A stretch of 59,443 nt of DNA. It comes from Bacteroidota bacterium. Its GTDB lineage: Bacteria; Bacteroidota; Bacteroidia; Cytophagales; Cyclobacteriaceae. The notes under the pieces are model-generated. The model saw only the letters and a list, made by a program, of their open reading frames with translations. It was not told where the DNA came from and made no database searches. The DNA lies in contig JADFHN010000015.1 of NCBI GenBank assembly GCA_022567155.1, positions 1 to 59,443 of the forward strand. Reading direction: 5' to 3'. A program made the translations under genes and the position numbers. Below are positions 33,806 through 43,044 of the stretch, in pieces; within the stretch, counting starts at the first letter, position 1; every line of letters begins with the position of its first letter.

Positions 33806-35539
33806 TTATTCCAGTCTAATATCTGATACACTTGCTCCCGAAGGTACCATAGGGAAAACGTTTTCCTCCTTCTCTACGATGATGTCCAGAAGATACGGGC
33901 CTTCGTGTTCCATCATTTCATTCAGAGCTGCTTTAAGATCCTCCCTTTCGCTGATCTTTTGGGAAGTTATGCCAAAGCTTTCAGCCACTTTACTGAATTC
34001 CGGATTTACCAGCTCGGTGAACGAGTAGCGTTTGGTAAAAAACATCTGCTGCCATTGCCGGACCATACCGAGGAAATTATTATTAAGGATTATGATTTTC
34101 ACCGGTATCTTGTATTGAAATATCGTTCCCAGCTCCTGCAGGGTCATCTGAAAGCCCCCGTCGCCAATGATAGCTACCACCTGTCTGTGGGGCTGGCCTA
34201 TTTTAGCGCCTATGGAAGCCGGTAAGGCAAAGCCCATGGTGCCCAGGCCGCCTGAAGTAATATTGCTGTTTGTAGTGCTATACCTGTAGTAGCGTTCGGT
34301 GACCATCTGATGCTGGCCGACATCGGATACAATCACGGCATTGTCGTCCGTAATTTCCGAAATAAGGTTCACTACTTCACCCATCCTTATCTTTCCGGAT
34401 TCCGGATAAATATCTTTACGGATTATTTTTTCGTTTTCGATTTTTTTGCATACTTCGAATTCTGCAACCCATTCCGGATAGGTTTTTGCTTTAATCAGCG
34501 GCAACAATTTCGTAAGGGCTTCTTTGGCGTCGGCATGTATGGCCACATCCGTTTTAATAATTTTATCAATTTCGGCGTCATCAATTTCAATGTGAATCAC
34601 CTTTGCATTTTTTGCATAGGATTTCACATTTCCGGTTACCCGGTCGTCGAAGCGCATTCCGACAGCGATCAGTACATCGCAGTCATTCGTTTTTACGTTT
34701 GGGGCATAGTTTCCATGCATACCGAGCATGCCCATATGGAGCGGATGGTCAGAATCCAGCGCAGAAAGTCCAAGCAAGGTAGCACCGGCCGGAATTCCGG
34801 ATTTTTCAATAAACAGTTTCAGCTCCTTTTTTGCACCTGAAAGTAAGATGCCCTGGCCAAACACCATAAATGGCTTTTTAGCCTGGTTGATGAGTGTGGC
34901 GGCTTCTTTCAATTTTACTTCTTCGATAACAGGAACGGGCTTATAGCTGCGAATGGACCTGCATTTATTATATACAAAGTCACATTCCTCGAGCTGAGCG
35001 TCTTTTGTAACATCTATAAGCACTGGTCCGGGACGTCCGGAACGCGCTATATAAAATGCCCGGGCCATCGTCGGAGCGATTTCATCGGCACGTGTGATCT
35101 GAAAGTTCCATTTTGTAACCGGCTTGGATATGCTTATCACGTCTGTTTCCTGGAAGGCATCCGTACCCAACAAACCCGAAATCACCTGGCCTGTAATGCA
35201 GAGCAGTGGGGTAGAATCAAGAAATGCGTCTGCAATCCCGGTGATCAAATTGGTTGCACCCGGCCCTGATGTGGCAAAACAAATACCTGTTTTGCCAGTA
35301 GCCCTTGCATAACCCTGGGCTGCATGAGTAGCCCCCTGCTCGTGTCTTACAAGTATATGATTCAGCCTGTCGCCATAATCATAAAGGGCATCATAGATGG
35401 GCATAATGGCCCCTCCGGGATATCCGAAAAGGGTGTCTGCTCCTTCCTCCACCAGGCACCTGATAAGCGCCTCAGCGCCTGATAACCGTACCGGTGTTTT
35501 GGCATTATTCTTTTTCTTTTTTAAGACGAGCGTTTCCAT
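33806..35539 (-). CDS. ilvB: Acetolactate synthase large (catalytic) subunit
   Basis: 577 residues of a ThDP-dependent enzyme that condenses pyruvate with pyruvate or 2-ketobutyrate. Visible are the activating glutamate in LVRHEQGATHAAQGYARATGKTG (about residue 65), GPGATNLITGIADA, the central FAD-type domain with GMLGMHGNYAPN, and the ThDP/Mg motif IGDGGFQMTLQELGTIF...KIIILNNN near residue 465. Lies 18 bp after ilvD and 8 bp before ilvN. First committed step of branched-chain amino acid synthesis. Confidence 0.97.
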   Translation of the reverse strand: METLVLKKKKNNAKTPVRLSGAEALIRCLVEEGADTLFGYPGGAIMPIYDALYDYGDRLNHILVRHEQGATHAAQGYARATGKTGICFATSGPGATNLITGIADAFLDSTPLLCITGQVISGLLGTDAFQETDVISISKPVTKWNFQITRADEIAPTMARAFYIARSGRPGPVLIDVTKDAQLEECDFVYNKCRSIRSYKPVPVIEEVKLKEAATLINQAKKPFMVFGQGILLSGAKKELKLFIEKSGIPAGATLLGLSALDSDHPLHMGMLGMHGNYAPNVKTNDCDVLIAVGMRFDDRVTGNVKSYAKNAKVIHIEIDDAEIDKIIKTDVAIHADAKEALTKLLPLIKAKTYPEWVAEFEVCKKIENEKIIRKDIYPESGKIRMGEVVNLISEITDDNAVIVSDVGQHQMVTERYYRYSTTNSNITSGGLGTMGFALPASIGAKIGQPHRQVVAIIGDGGFQMTLQELGTIFQYKIPVKIIILNNNFLGMVRQWQQMFFTKRYSFTELVNPEFSKVAESFGITSQKISEREDLKAALNEMMEHEGPYLLDIIVEKEENVFPMVPSGASVSDIRLE

Positions 35540-35557
35540 ATTGCTACAATATCAGGT

Positions 35558-37231
35558 TCAATAATCGGTGATGCAGCCAGCAGATGCAGGCGATACCATC
35601 CGTGCATATTTATATAAAATGCCTTTGTTATGTTTCAACTCAGGGGGCGTCCAGGAAGCCCGCCTTTTTTCAAGCTCCTCATCTGTTATTTTTAATTCAA
35701 TCGTATTTTTCACCGCATCAATGCGAATGATATCGCCATCCTGCACCAGCGCGATGACGCCACCGGTTTGTGCTTCAGGCGTGATATGCCCGACTACGAA
35801 GCCATGCGTGCCTCCGGAAAATCTTCCATCGGTTATAAGCGCTACTTCAGTACCAAGACCGGCCCCCATAATCGCTGCCGTCGGCTTGAGCATTTCGGCC
35901 ATGCCTGGGCCGCCTTTCGGACCTTCAAATCGGATCACGACTACATCCCCTTTGATTACTAGCCCTTTTCCGATGCCTTCGTTTGCCTCAAATTCACTGT
36001 TGAAAACACGGGCCGTTCCTTCAAAAATTTCGCCTTCTTTACCGGTTATTTTAGCAACGGCACCGTCTTCAGCCAGATTTCCGTACAATATCTGAATATG
36101 ACCGGAACTTTTTACCGGATCTGAAAGCGGTTTTATCACCTTTTGCTCTTCCGTTAAAGGTATCACATCCTGCAGGTTTTCGGCGATTGTTCTACCCGTT
36201 ACGGTCAGGCAATCACCGTTAAGCATACCGTTATCAAGCATCATCTTCATTACTGCAGGAATACCGCCTACCTGGTGCAGGTCTTCCATCAGGTATGTAC
36301 CGCTTGGTTTTAGATCGGAAAGAAAAGGCGTGCGGTCGCTGATCTGCTGGAATTCGTCAAGTGTAAACCGGATGTCAAATGCATGGGCGATTGCCATAAA
36401 ATGAAGTACAGCATTGGTAGAACCGCCAAGCACGATAATGAGTGTAAACGCATTTTTCAACGACTCCCGCCTAAGAATATCTTTTGGTTTCAGATCTTTT
36501 TCAATCAGCGACTTCATAACACGTCCGGCCTCGAGGCATTCTTCTGTTTTGTCATTACTGTTGGCCGGGTTGGAAGAGCTGTACGGTAGCGACAATCCCA
36601 TTGCTTCAATGGCTGACGCCATGGTATTGGCCGTGTACATGCCTCCGCAGGCACCTGCACCAGGACAGGCATTTTCGATTACCCCCCGGTAGTCATCTTC
36701 GCTGATAGTACCTGCAATTTTTTGTCCGAGTGCTTCGAATGCCGATATAATATCCAGCTTTTGGTTTTTATACGTACCCGAAGCGATCGTACCTCCATAA
36801 ACCATGATCGAAGGGCGGTTTATTCTTCCCATGGCCATCAATGCCCCGGGCATGTTTTTGTCACAACCCACCACCGCCACCAGTCCGTCATAGCTTTGGG
36901 CATTCACCACGGTTTCAATGGAGTCTGCAATAATATCACGCGATGGAAGTGAATACCTCATTCCGGGCGTTCCCATCGAAATACCATCGCTGACACCGAT
37001 GGTGTTAAACTGTAGCCCGATAAATCCCGTTTCCTGGATTCCCTGCTTTACTTTTGCCGCCAGCATATTCAGATGCATGTTACAGGGATTGCCTTCGAAA
37101 CCCGTGCTGACTATACCAATCTGGGGCTTTTTGAGGTCATCGTGTGTAAGGCCGATAGCATGCAGCATGGCTTGTGCCGCCGGCTGGGTAGGGTCCTGGG
37201 TAACGGTTTTGCTGTACTTATTTAACTCCAT
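35558..37231 (-). CDS. ilvD: Dihydroxy-acid dehydratase
   Basis: 557 residues. Dehydrates the dihydroxy acids to 2-keto acids in Ile/Val synthesis using a [2Fe-2S] cluster. The cluster cysteines are in [23 protein letters not shown] and [18 protein letters not shown]; the C-terminal [21 protein letters not shown] and [16 protein letters not shown] motifs form the substrate pocket. First gene of the ilv cluster. The ATG at 37231 lies 13 bases beyond a terminator-like hairpin, which suggests attenuation control. Confidence 0.97.
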   Translation of the reverse strand: MELNKYSKTVTQDPTQPAAQAMLHAIGLTHDDLKKPQIGIVSTGFEGNPCNMHLNMLAAKVKQGIQETGFIGLQFNTIGVSDGISMGTPGMRYSLPSRDIIADSIETVVNAQSYDGLVAVVGCDKNMPGALMAMGRINRPSIMVYGGTIASGTYKNQKLDIISAFEALGQKIAGTISEDDYRGVIENACPGAGACGGMYTANTMASAIEAMGLSLPYSSSNPANSNDKTEECLEAGRVMKSLIEKDLKPKDILRRESLKNAFTLIIVLGGSTNAVLHFMAIAHAFDIRFTLDEFQQISDRTPFLSDLKPSGTYLMEDLHQVGGIPAVMKMMLDNGMLNGDCLTVTGRTIAENLQDVIPLTEEQKVIKPLSDPVKSSGHIQILYGNLAEDGAVAKITGKEGEIFEGTARVFNSEFEANEGIGKGLVIKGDVVVIRFEGPKGGPGMAEMLKPTAAIMGAGLGTEVALITDGRFSGGTHGFVVGHITPEAQTGGVIALVQDGDIIRIDAVKNTIELKITDEELEKRRASWTPPELKHNKGILYKYARMVSPASAGCITDY

Positions 37232-37243
37232 TTATATAATAAA

Positions 37244-37264
37244 AGAGACCTTACCAGGGTCCCT
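37244..37264 (-). terminator. Terminator-like hairpin before ilvD (attenuator candidate)
   Basis: On the minus strand AGGGACC and GGTCTCT pair over 7 bp (one G-U) around the loop CTGGTAA, and the hairpin is followed directly by TTTTATTATA, then the ilvD ATG. Placed inside the leader of an amino-acid biosynthetic operon this is more like an attenuator than an operon end. The stem is short, so efficiency is uncertain. Confidence 0.5.
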
Positions 37265-37266
37265 GT

Positions 37267-37296
37267 TTAAATCAATGCCGTATAATCAATGTGCAT
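37267..37296 (-). CDS. Possible 9-residue ilv leader peptide (MHIDYTALI)
   Basis: A short ORF, ATG at 37296 and TAA at 37267-37269, encodes M-H-I-D-Y-T-A-L-I. It contains two isoleucines and one leucine in nine codons, with an Ile codon next to the stop, and ends three bases before the terminator-like hairpin. This matches the logic of leader peptides that sense branched-chain aminoacyl-tRNA. The number of control codons is small and no antiterminator has been folded, so it is a hypothesis. Confidence 0.35.
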   Translation of the reverse strand: MHIDYTALI

Positions 37297-37476
37297 ATTT
37301 AGCCCCGCTTTTGATTGGGTTGAAATCAATTTTGACCAATTATACGATTTCCATAATAACGGTGAAAAATATAAAAGGCTGTGTATCAATAAATTAATAT
37401 ATCCAAAGTTATCCAATTGTCCAATGGCCATACAGCAGTTAGTACGTGTTTTATACGCACCCGGTTCAATAGATAT

Positions 37477-38232
37477 TCAGCGAGATAATTTCAATAATTC
37501 TACATACCGGCTGGTGCTTGCCAATAACATTACAAAATCTATCCCAACAAGTACAAATTTACAACCGTCGTTTATCTCTGCCTGTACTGCTTCGGGTTGC
37601 ATACCGAAATTTCCATATGGTATGTTATGTCGTCAGCAGCAGGCTTTTACAATATCGATGGCCTTCTGAACTTCCTCATCCGAAATATTACCAATCCGAT
37701 TCAGGCTACCTGAAAGGTCATAGGGCCCGACAAATATACCGCCGATTCCTTTCACCGACAGAATTTGTTCGATATAGTTTACTGCTTTGATATGTTCAAC
37801 CTGAATAAGTACCACCGTTTCCTGGTTGGCACTATTTATATAAGAATCAAATCTGGCCCCGTAGCCGTGTGCCCTAGATACGCCGAAGCTCCTGCTCCCG
37901 TCAGATGGATATTTGGCTGCATCAACTGCAACTCTTGCTTCATCTTCGCTGTTTACTAGAGGAACCATAATACCATCGCATCCGGTTTCCAGCACCCGTT
38001 TTATCCAGACCGGATCGTTACCGGGAATCCGAACAATGGAAATGCAATCCGGATGCATTGACTGAAGCAAACATTGTACCTCACCAATTGTTAAAGTTGA
38101 ATGTTCCATATCAATCATCAGCCAGTCAAACCCTGCTGATGATAACATTTCTGTTATTTGCGGGTTATTCAGAGTAACAATGGTACCAATCAGGGGTGTA
38201 TTGGATTGAATCTTATTAATTTTTGCGTTCAT
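37477..38232 (-). pseudogene. HpcH/HpaI-family aldolase interrupted by one in-frame TGA
   Basis: The first 199 codons (38232 to 37636) read as an HpcH/HpaI aldolase: GTIVTLNNPQITEML, DWLMIDMEHSTLT, GCDGIMVPLVNSEDEA, SFGVSRAHGYG, IQVEHIKAV and FVGPYDLSGSL. A TGA at 37633-37635 (codon 200) ends this. In the same frame the sequence then continues RHNIPYGNFGMQPEAVQ and CKFVLVGIDFVMLLA, exactly the family's conserved end, up to TGA at 37477. The full frame of 251 codons fits the normal family length. Such enzymes cleave 2-keto-3-deoxy acids (for example 2-keto-3-deoxyglucarate) with a divalent metal. A single C-to-T change from CGA would explain the stop; readthrough or a sequencing error are alternatives. 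The 199-residue product would lack the last barrel strands. Confidence 0.88.
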
Positions 38233-38369
38233 CGGTGGAAATTAAGCAATTTGAAAGAAGCATTAAAAGTTAATCATCGCTTTCTTTATCCGAATGACTA
38301 AAAGTGCTTGCGTTACTGTAAGATACCAGTCCCTAAAATGTTTATTTCAGCAGCGCACATTTTTCCTGA

Positions 38370-40634
38370 TTAAAGATTCAGCCAGTAGGTGAGTTTTATA
38401 ACAAGTGCCCGTGACTTAGGTTGGCTGAAATCCACAAATTTTCCGTCAGTGCCTGCCAGGTAGTTATCCGTATATACAATGAAAAGATCGGAAACAGGCT
38501 TGTAGCGCCACTGAATGCGGGAGTTGATGTTTACATTGTTGATCTGGTTATTGTACTGGATGAACGTCGTCCAGAATATCTTTCTTGTAAAGGTAAAGTC
38601 TATCCGTGGTCCGACCAGATAGAGGTTTGCATCGTTGTAAGGTTCCGGCAGCCGTATGCGGTTGTACGTGAAGTTAATCGAAGCAAACCCGATGGGTTGG
38701 TACCGGTAGGTAAGCTCTCCGGAAAAATTAAGGCGAGTACCGTTGAAATATTCTCCGGAGCGGGTTGAAATTGTAATGAAAAAACTGTTGCGCTGATCCG
38801 AACTGAAACTAGCGATAATCAGGTTGTTGTAGTACTCCGTATCGGCATCCAGGTCCCGGCCTCCGCTTCCGCTGGGATCAAAAGGTTCAAACAGGTAGGT
38901 ATATTCCCTGCGCAGGCGCATATTAAAACGGGCAGTACTCCGGAAATTGATCCGGTACATCATGTTGACATCCCAATCGAGAAAGCCATATTTTTGGTTA
39001 CCAACCATATCAAAATCAAATCCCGGCCCGTGTGACTGAATGCTGCCGGAAGAAGGATAAAGGTTGTACCAGAGTGTAGGAGCCAGTTGCACAATATCTT
39101 TTCTTCGCACAAAGCCCATTTCGGGGTTATAATTAGCGCCCGTATTACGCATTGTTGCCCGGAATTCCCAGCGATAGGTGCCCATATTGATCTGAGCGCC
39201 TGCGGCAAATGCCGAATCCGGTTTTTCATTGTCGAACGAGCGATGGTAATAGACTTTGCCGTTCCATTTATTATCTGCTGTGGCAAGGTTGAAATCCAAT
39301 CCCAACACCCGGTTATACGCCATCGGGCTGAATGTAAAGTCTGCACCGATAGAATCCTGAAACGCCTGCTTGTTTACGAACAACATCGCTATGTTGGAAC
39401 GGGCAAGCACCTTGCGCTGCACGGAAACTACAGTGTAATTGGTGGAGGGGAGGAAAATATCATTCTCTTGCGCCGCCTGTACCGACATGAGGCCGATACG
39501 CCAGTTATTATCGATCTTTCCGCTTACCCTGGCCCCAAAATAAAGCTGATTCTGAATATTCTGGCCGGTGGCGGTATCAAGGGCAATTCCTATCCTTCTC
39601 GAAAAAAATGGCCGGGTACCTGACGATCCGAACGAGGCAAACAAATCGGCATTTTCAAGAAAAAACTGTCGTCTTTCAGGGAAAAAGATTTCAAACCGGT
39701 CGAGGTTCGTTACCTGCCTGTCAACCTCCACCTGTGAGAAATCCGGGTTAATGGTCAGGTCAAGGTTAAGGGCAGGAGTGAGGGCTACCTTGGCGTCGCC
39801 TCCTGCCGTAAAGGTAGTTTCGGAGGGCAATCCTTCTCCAAAATCTTTGGAGGTGGTTAAAGCGGCATAGGGAATAAGCGAAATGTTTGATCCCGGATTT
39901 GACAATGGATTATCCCAAATCAGTTCTTGCGAGAATGCAAGATTTATTATGCTGAAATTCCGCGGTATGGGCGACCAGGTGGAACGTTCGCCGGTGTGGC
40001 TGTCGATGCGGTAAAAATTGATGTACCAGGCGCTTAATCCTTCTTTGAAGCGGATCGACTTAAACGGAATGGCCATCTCTACCATCCAGTAATCTTCTGC
40101 TACGCGGGCTTCTGAGTACCACTTGTTGTCCCAGCTCAGTGAAAAAATACTGCTTCCACCTGAACCGCCTCTGCCGCCGCCGCCTCCACCGCCGGCGCCA
40201 CCCCCTCCACCGGATATCAGCCCTTCACGCTGAACGCCAAAAGGGTTAATTCCGAAAAGAAAGGCATTCGTCTTGTCCTGGTAGGTATCAAGGATCACCG
40301 AAAAGCTGTCGAACGCCTGGCCACGAAAATCGCGCCGTAAGGAGGGCGTCACATACTTGCGCGGGCCGTTGTTTTTCATTTTAGCAATCACATAAATGAA
40401 GTCGTTGTCATAGGCCATTCGCACTTCGGTCTGGGCTATTGCTTCGGAACTGTCGTAGGGGAAGTTTTGCATAAAATGAGTGGCTATATCCGCTTCCTGC
40501 CATACCGGATCATCCATTCTGGCATCAATAACTACAGGTATATCCGTTCGGCTGATCCGGAGTTGTTGTGCATTGGAAACAATTCCGATAAACATCAATA
40601 GTACGCACAACTTTACATTTCCTGACACTGGCAT
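38370..40634 (-). CDS. DUF5916 outer-membrane protein with N-terminal CBM9-like domain and Gly-rich loop
   Basis: 754 residues from the ATG at 40634, chosen because it gives a clean signal peptide (MPVSGNVKLCVLLMFIGIVS); the frame extends up to 40787. Residues ~25-230 resemble a family 9 carbohydrate-binding-type sandwich (IPVVIDARMDDPVWQEADIA, YDNDFIYVIAKM). The remainder is DUF5916 with the hallmark DLTINPDFSQVEVDRQV and FFPERRQFFLENADLF, then alternating strands of an outer-membrane barrel ending LTYWLNL. A run of about 20 glycines with a few Ala/Arg/Ser lies near residues 137-160, inserted in the N-terminal domain. Function of the family is unknown. Confidence 0.85.
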   Translation of the reverse strand: MPVSGNVKLCVLLMFIGIVSNAQQLRISRTDIPVVIDARMDDPVWQEADIATHFMQNFPYDSSEAIAQTEVRMAYDNDFIYVIAKMKNNGPRKYVTPSLRRDFRGQAFDSFSVILDTYQDKTNAFLFGINPFGVQREGLISGGGGGAGGGGGGGRGGSGGSSIFSLSWDNKWYSEARVAEDYWMVEMAIPFKSIRFKEGLSAWYINFYRIDSHTGERSTWSPIPRNFSIINLAFSQELIWDNPLSNPGSNISLIPYAALTTSKDFGEGLPSETTFTAGGDAKVALTPALNLDLTINPDFSQVEVDRQVTNLDRFEIFFPERRQFFLENADLFASFGSSGTRPFFSRRIGIALDTATGQNIQNQLYFGARVSGKIDNNWRIGLMSVQAAQENDIFLPSTNYTVVSVQRKVLARSNIAMLFVNKQAFQDSIGADFTFSPMAYNRVLGLDFNLATADNKWNGKVYYHRSFDNEKPDSAFAAGAQINMGTYRWEFRATMRNTGANYNPEMGFVRRKDIVQLAPTLWYNLYPSSGSIQSHGPGFDFDMVGNQKYGFLDWDVNMMYRINFRSTARFNMRLRREYTYLFEPFDPSGSGGRDLDADTEYYNNLIIASFSSDQRNSFFITISTRSGEYFNGTRLNFSGELTYRYQPIGFASINFTYNRIRLPEPYNDANLYLVGPRIDFTFTRKIFWTTFIQYNNQINNVNINSRIQWRYKPVSDLFIVYTDNYLAGTDGKFVDFSQPKSRALVIKLTYWLNL

Positions 40635-41068
40635 AACACCAAAATGGTTGTTTTCGCCAAAATAACGCATAGATTTGGGATAGCCGGATAATTTTTGATG
40701 TGAGGTGAAAAAAAAGGCCCTGAATGCCGGCTTATGGTTGCCGGAATGTAACAGCGACCGTATTAGTAAGGAAATTGTAAAAGTCAAAAAAAATTGATCT
40801 CATCGAATATTTACCCTCTACAAAATCATCTGAGATTCCGTTTACTCAACTCTTTTCTTTAATTCAATCTCTATGGGTATGATTTCCCGAAGCTTGATTC
40901 GTATAAACTAAAAATAACTCCTTACTTGATACCTCGTAGGCTTGCCCCGAGGTAGTTCATAATTATTTCTTAATGATGATTACCAGTATTTCATTTATCC
41001 TTCCGTATTGCGAAGTATCACAAGGTTTTTTAGATTTGTATCGTATCATAAGTTTTCTCAGTTACAAT
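40635..41068. other. Intergenic region between divergent DUF5916 and WG-repeat genes
   Basis: Contains the start-side extension of both frames and presumably their promoters. A small inverted repeat CCTCG...CGAGG surrounds the word TAGGCTTGCC near 40930-40950. Nothing else recognised. Confidence 0.5.
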
Positions 41069-41671
41069 ATGATAAAAGTACATAACATGTCAGGTTCAAT
41101 TACTGTTGCTTTAATAACACTTTTAAATGTTTCTTTTTTGTTCGCACAATCAGGTGGTTATGACAAGATTGGAAAATTTGAATCAGGCCGGGCTAAGGTG
41201 CAGGAAAATGGATTGTATGGGATAATTGATATAGATGGAAATGAAATTGTAACTCCAAAATATGAGGTAATACAATCATTTAAAGACCACAGAGCCAAAG
41301 TTTCTTTGAATAAATTATGGGGTATTATTGATTGGAATGGAAAGGAAATTGTGCCAGTTAAGTATGAAAAGATAGGATCGTTCCAAAACCGTAAAGCAAA
41401 AGTACAACTGAATGAGAAGTGGGGAATTATTAATTGGGATGGTAAAGAAATAACAGCCCCTAAATATGATAAAATAGTGAATCTGGATAAAGGTGGATAC
41501 AAAATATCAAATGAAGGATATTGGGGATTAATGGACAAGGATGGAAAAGAACTAATTGCTCCGAAATATGAAAAAATAAAGGCCTTTGAAAGTAACCGTG
41601 CTAAAGTTTACTTAAATGGTAAATGGGGAGTAATCGACCGTAATGGGAAGGAAATTGTAAAAGTTAACTAA
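41069..41671 (+). CDS. Exported WG-repeat protein
   Basis: 200 residues from the ATG at 41069 (another Met follows at 41087; the frame is open to 40973 but without a better start). A signal peptide (ITVALITLLNVSFLFA) precedes five WG-type repeats of about 34 residues, each reading like KWGIINWDGKEITAPKYDKI with G-R/K-AKV before it. WG repeats form beta-rich structures of unknown binding role. The final repeat stops just after GVIDRNGKEIVKV. Monocistronic; flanked on the right by a palindromic repeat. Confidence 0.85.
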   Translation: MIKVHNMSGSITVALITLLNVSFLFAQSGGYDKIGKFESGRAKVQENGLYGIIDIDGNEIVTPKYEVIQSFKDHRAKVSLNKLWGIIDWNGKEIVPVKYEKIGSFQNRKAKVQLNEKWGIINWDGKEITAPKYDKIVNLDKGGYKISNEGYWGLMDKDGKELIAPKYEKIKAFESNRAKVYLNGKWGVIDRNGKEIVKVN

Positions 41672-41710
41672 CTAGAGTTTGTCCATAAAGTCGTTTATTC
41701 AAAAAAAATT

Positions 41711-41754
41711 GCCGTGCCTGCCGGTGCCACAAGCATCCCTCTGGGGCAGGCAGG
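41711..41754. repeat. Palindromic repeat of the CCTGCC/GGCAGG type
   Basis: TGCCTGCC at 41715-41722 faces GGCAGGCAGG at 41745-41754 with 22 bases between them. The arms match those of the palindromes at 28925-28943 and 31657-31685; the loops differ. Confidence 0.8.
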
Positions 41755-41817
41755 AATAAATTATTAATAAACCTACCCCTACCCCTCCCAAGAGGGGATT
41801 TAACCGGACACCAGTAA

Positions 41818-42579
41818 TTATAAATAGGAATTTTTCACAATCATCACACTTCCTTGCCAGTCTGCTATTTCTACGAATGTCTCCGGAACAGATTGTGAAA
41901 ATTCATCAACCGCCTTTCGAAGACCATCCCAGGTGTGGTTATAATCGTGAATGATGATAACACCACCAGCAGAAAGTTTAGGATAAAAATAATTCAATGC
42001 CGCAAAAGTAGGTTTGTACAAATCTGCATCGAGATGAACAAAAGCGTAATTCGTTTCGTCTAAATTTTCAGTAGAATCAGGAAAATATCCCGGATGAAAA
42101 TATACATTTTCGTTTCCGTCAATGATTTTTTTCGCCATTTCTAAACTTGTATCGGAAAAAATTGATGTACTGAACTTCTCTTTGGTACTATTTTCCATCA
42201 GTAAATCTCGTTTATCGAAGCCTTTAAAAGTATCGAACAAATGCAATTTTCTGGCGGTATCCATCTTGTGAATAATATTGGCTGTTTCTCCTTTATACAC
42301 CCCCAATTCGGCAAAATCTCCCGGTATCTTTTCGTTTTTTAAACGTTCAATTTGTAGCCAAAAAGTATAAAGCCGGACTTTGTCCCGGTATGTTCTTTCC
42401 AGTTTCTTCAGGTTATCCGATATTTCTCCTCGTTTAATTGTTTCTTGCCACTTGTAGGGTTTACTTATTTTGTAGAACCATTCTGGCTCCATCACTTTAA
42501 AAACCCAAATAAAAAACACCAAAGCAAGCAAAATACTTATCAGCTGAAAAAGGTCCAGAGTTATTGTGAAATTCATCAT
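41818..42579 (-). CDS. TylF/MycF-like SAM-dependent O-methyltransferase with N-terminal membrane helix
   Basis: 253 residues. A single transmembrane helix (FQLISILLALVFFIWVF, about 11-27) anchors a class I methyltransferase of the macrocin O-methyltransferase group: PGDFAELGVYKGETANIIH binds SAM, LFDTFKGFDKRD, YFPDSTENLDETNYAFVHLDADLYKPT carries the metal-binding Asp cluster, and GGVIIIHDYNHTWDG ends the core. Known relatives methylate sugar hydroxyls with Mg2+. The membrane anchor suggests a surface-glycan acceptor. It lies downstream of the tRNA-Arg gene on the same strand. Confidence 0.88.
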   Translation of the reverse strand: MMNFTITLDLFQLISILLALVFFIWVFKVMEPEWFYKISKPYKWQETIKRGEISDNLKKLERTYRDKVRLYTFWLQIERLKNEKIPGDFAELGVYKGETANIIHKMDTARKLHLFDTFKGFDKRDLLMENSTKEKFSTSIFSDTSLEMAKKIIDGNENVYFHPGYFPDSTENLDETNYAFVHLDADLYKPTFAALNYFYPKLSAGGVIIIHDYNHTWDGLRKAVDEFSQSVPETFVEIADWQGSVMIVKNSYL

Positions 42580-42661
42580 TGTTGTTTTGGGTTGAACAAA
42601 GTGCCGATAAAATTACAGGATATAGGCAAACAAAAAAACCGGTCACACTTATGTAATCCGG

Positions 42662-42685
42662 TTTATCAGTACACCCGAAGGGACT
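42662..42685. repeat. 24-bp duplicate of the tRNA-Arg 3' end
   Basis: Identical to 42768-42791 (last 16 bases of the tRNA gene plus 8 bases beyond), 106 bp away. Followed by hairpins CCCGAT/ATCGGG (about 42687-42711) and GGGAC/GTCCC (about 42708-42726). Confidence 0.9.
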
Positions 42686-42775
42686 TCCCGATATCACTTT
42701 GTTCATCGGGACAGGCTTCTCGTCCCAGTACTCATTATTACACTGGAACTATTAAATCAGCACACATTTTATCAG

Positions 42776-42849
42776 TACACCCGAAGGGACTCGAACCCTC
42801 AGCCTTCAGAACCGGAATCTGACGTTCTATCCAGTTGAACTACGGGTGT
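42776..42849 (-). tRNA. tRNA-Arg (anticodon CCG)
   Basis: 74 bases folding as a complete cloverleaf on the minus strand: acceptor ACACCCG/CGGGTGT with discriminator A, D-arm GTTC/GAAC, anticodon stem TCAGA/TCTGA with loop TTCCGGT (anticodon CCG, reads CGG), and T-arm GAGGG/CCCTT around TTCGAGT. CCA is not encoded. It stands alone, without other tRNA genes. Confidence 0.95.
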
Positions 42850-43044
42850 AAATAAACCGTAAATATAATCAAGGTAACAGGGAGAAAAAACACGGCATCT
42901 GAAATATTATCCTGGTCCGGAGTTCTGGCAGGCCGTATAGCAGATTGCATAAAAGCATTAATGCCGGAAGGGAATAAGGTTGCATGTACTGCATATCTCC
43001 CTGTTTACACCGCTGCAATTTTTACCGGCAACGAATGAAAATGT

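Noticed and set aside
37633-37635. In-frame TGA as selenocysteine or altered genetic code
   Set aside because: The aligned position is not Cys in the family, no selenium machinery is visible, and TGA is an ordinary stop at the ends of many genes here while Trp is always TGG.
37289-37669. Plus-strand open frame antisense to the aldolase
   Set aside because: Shadow frame over the aldolase gene and the ilv leader; no protein-like features.
40635-40787. 51-codon extension of the first DUF5916 protein
   Set aside because: It would bury the signal peptide; starting at 40634 gives a normal exported protein.
42660-42770. Second tRNA next to tRNA-Arg
   Set aside because: Only the last 16 bases match a tRNA end; the remainder does not fold into arms of a cloverleaf.
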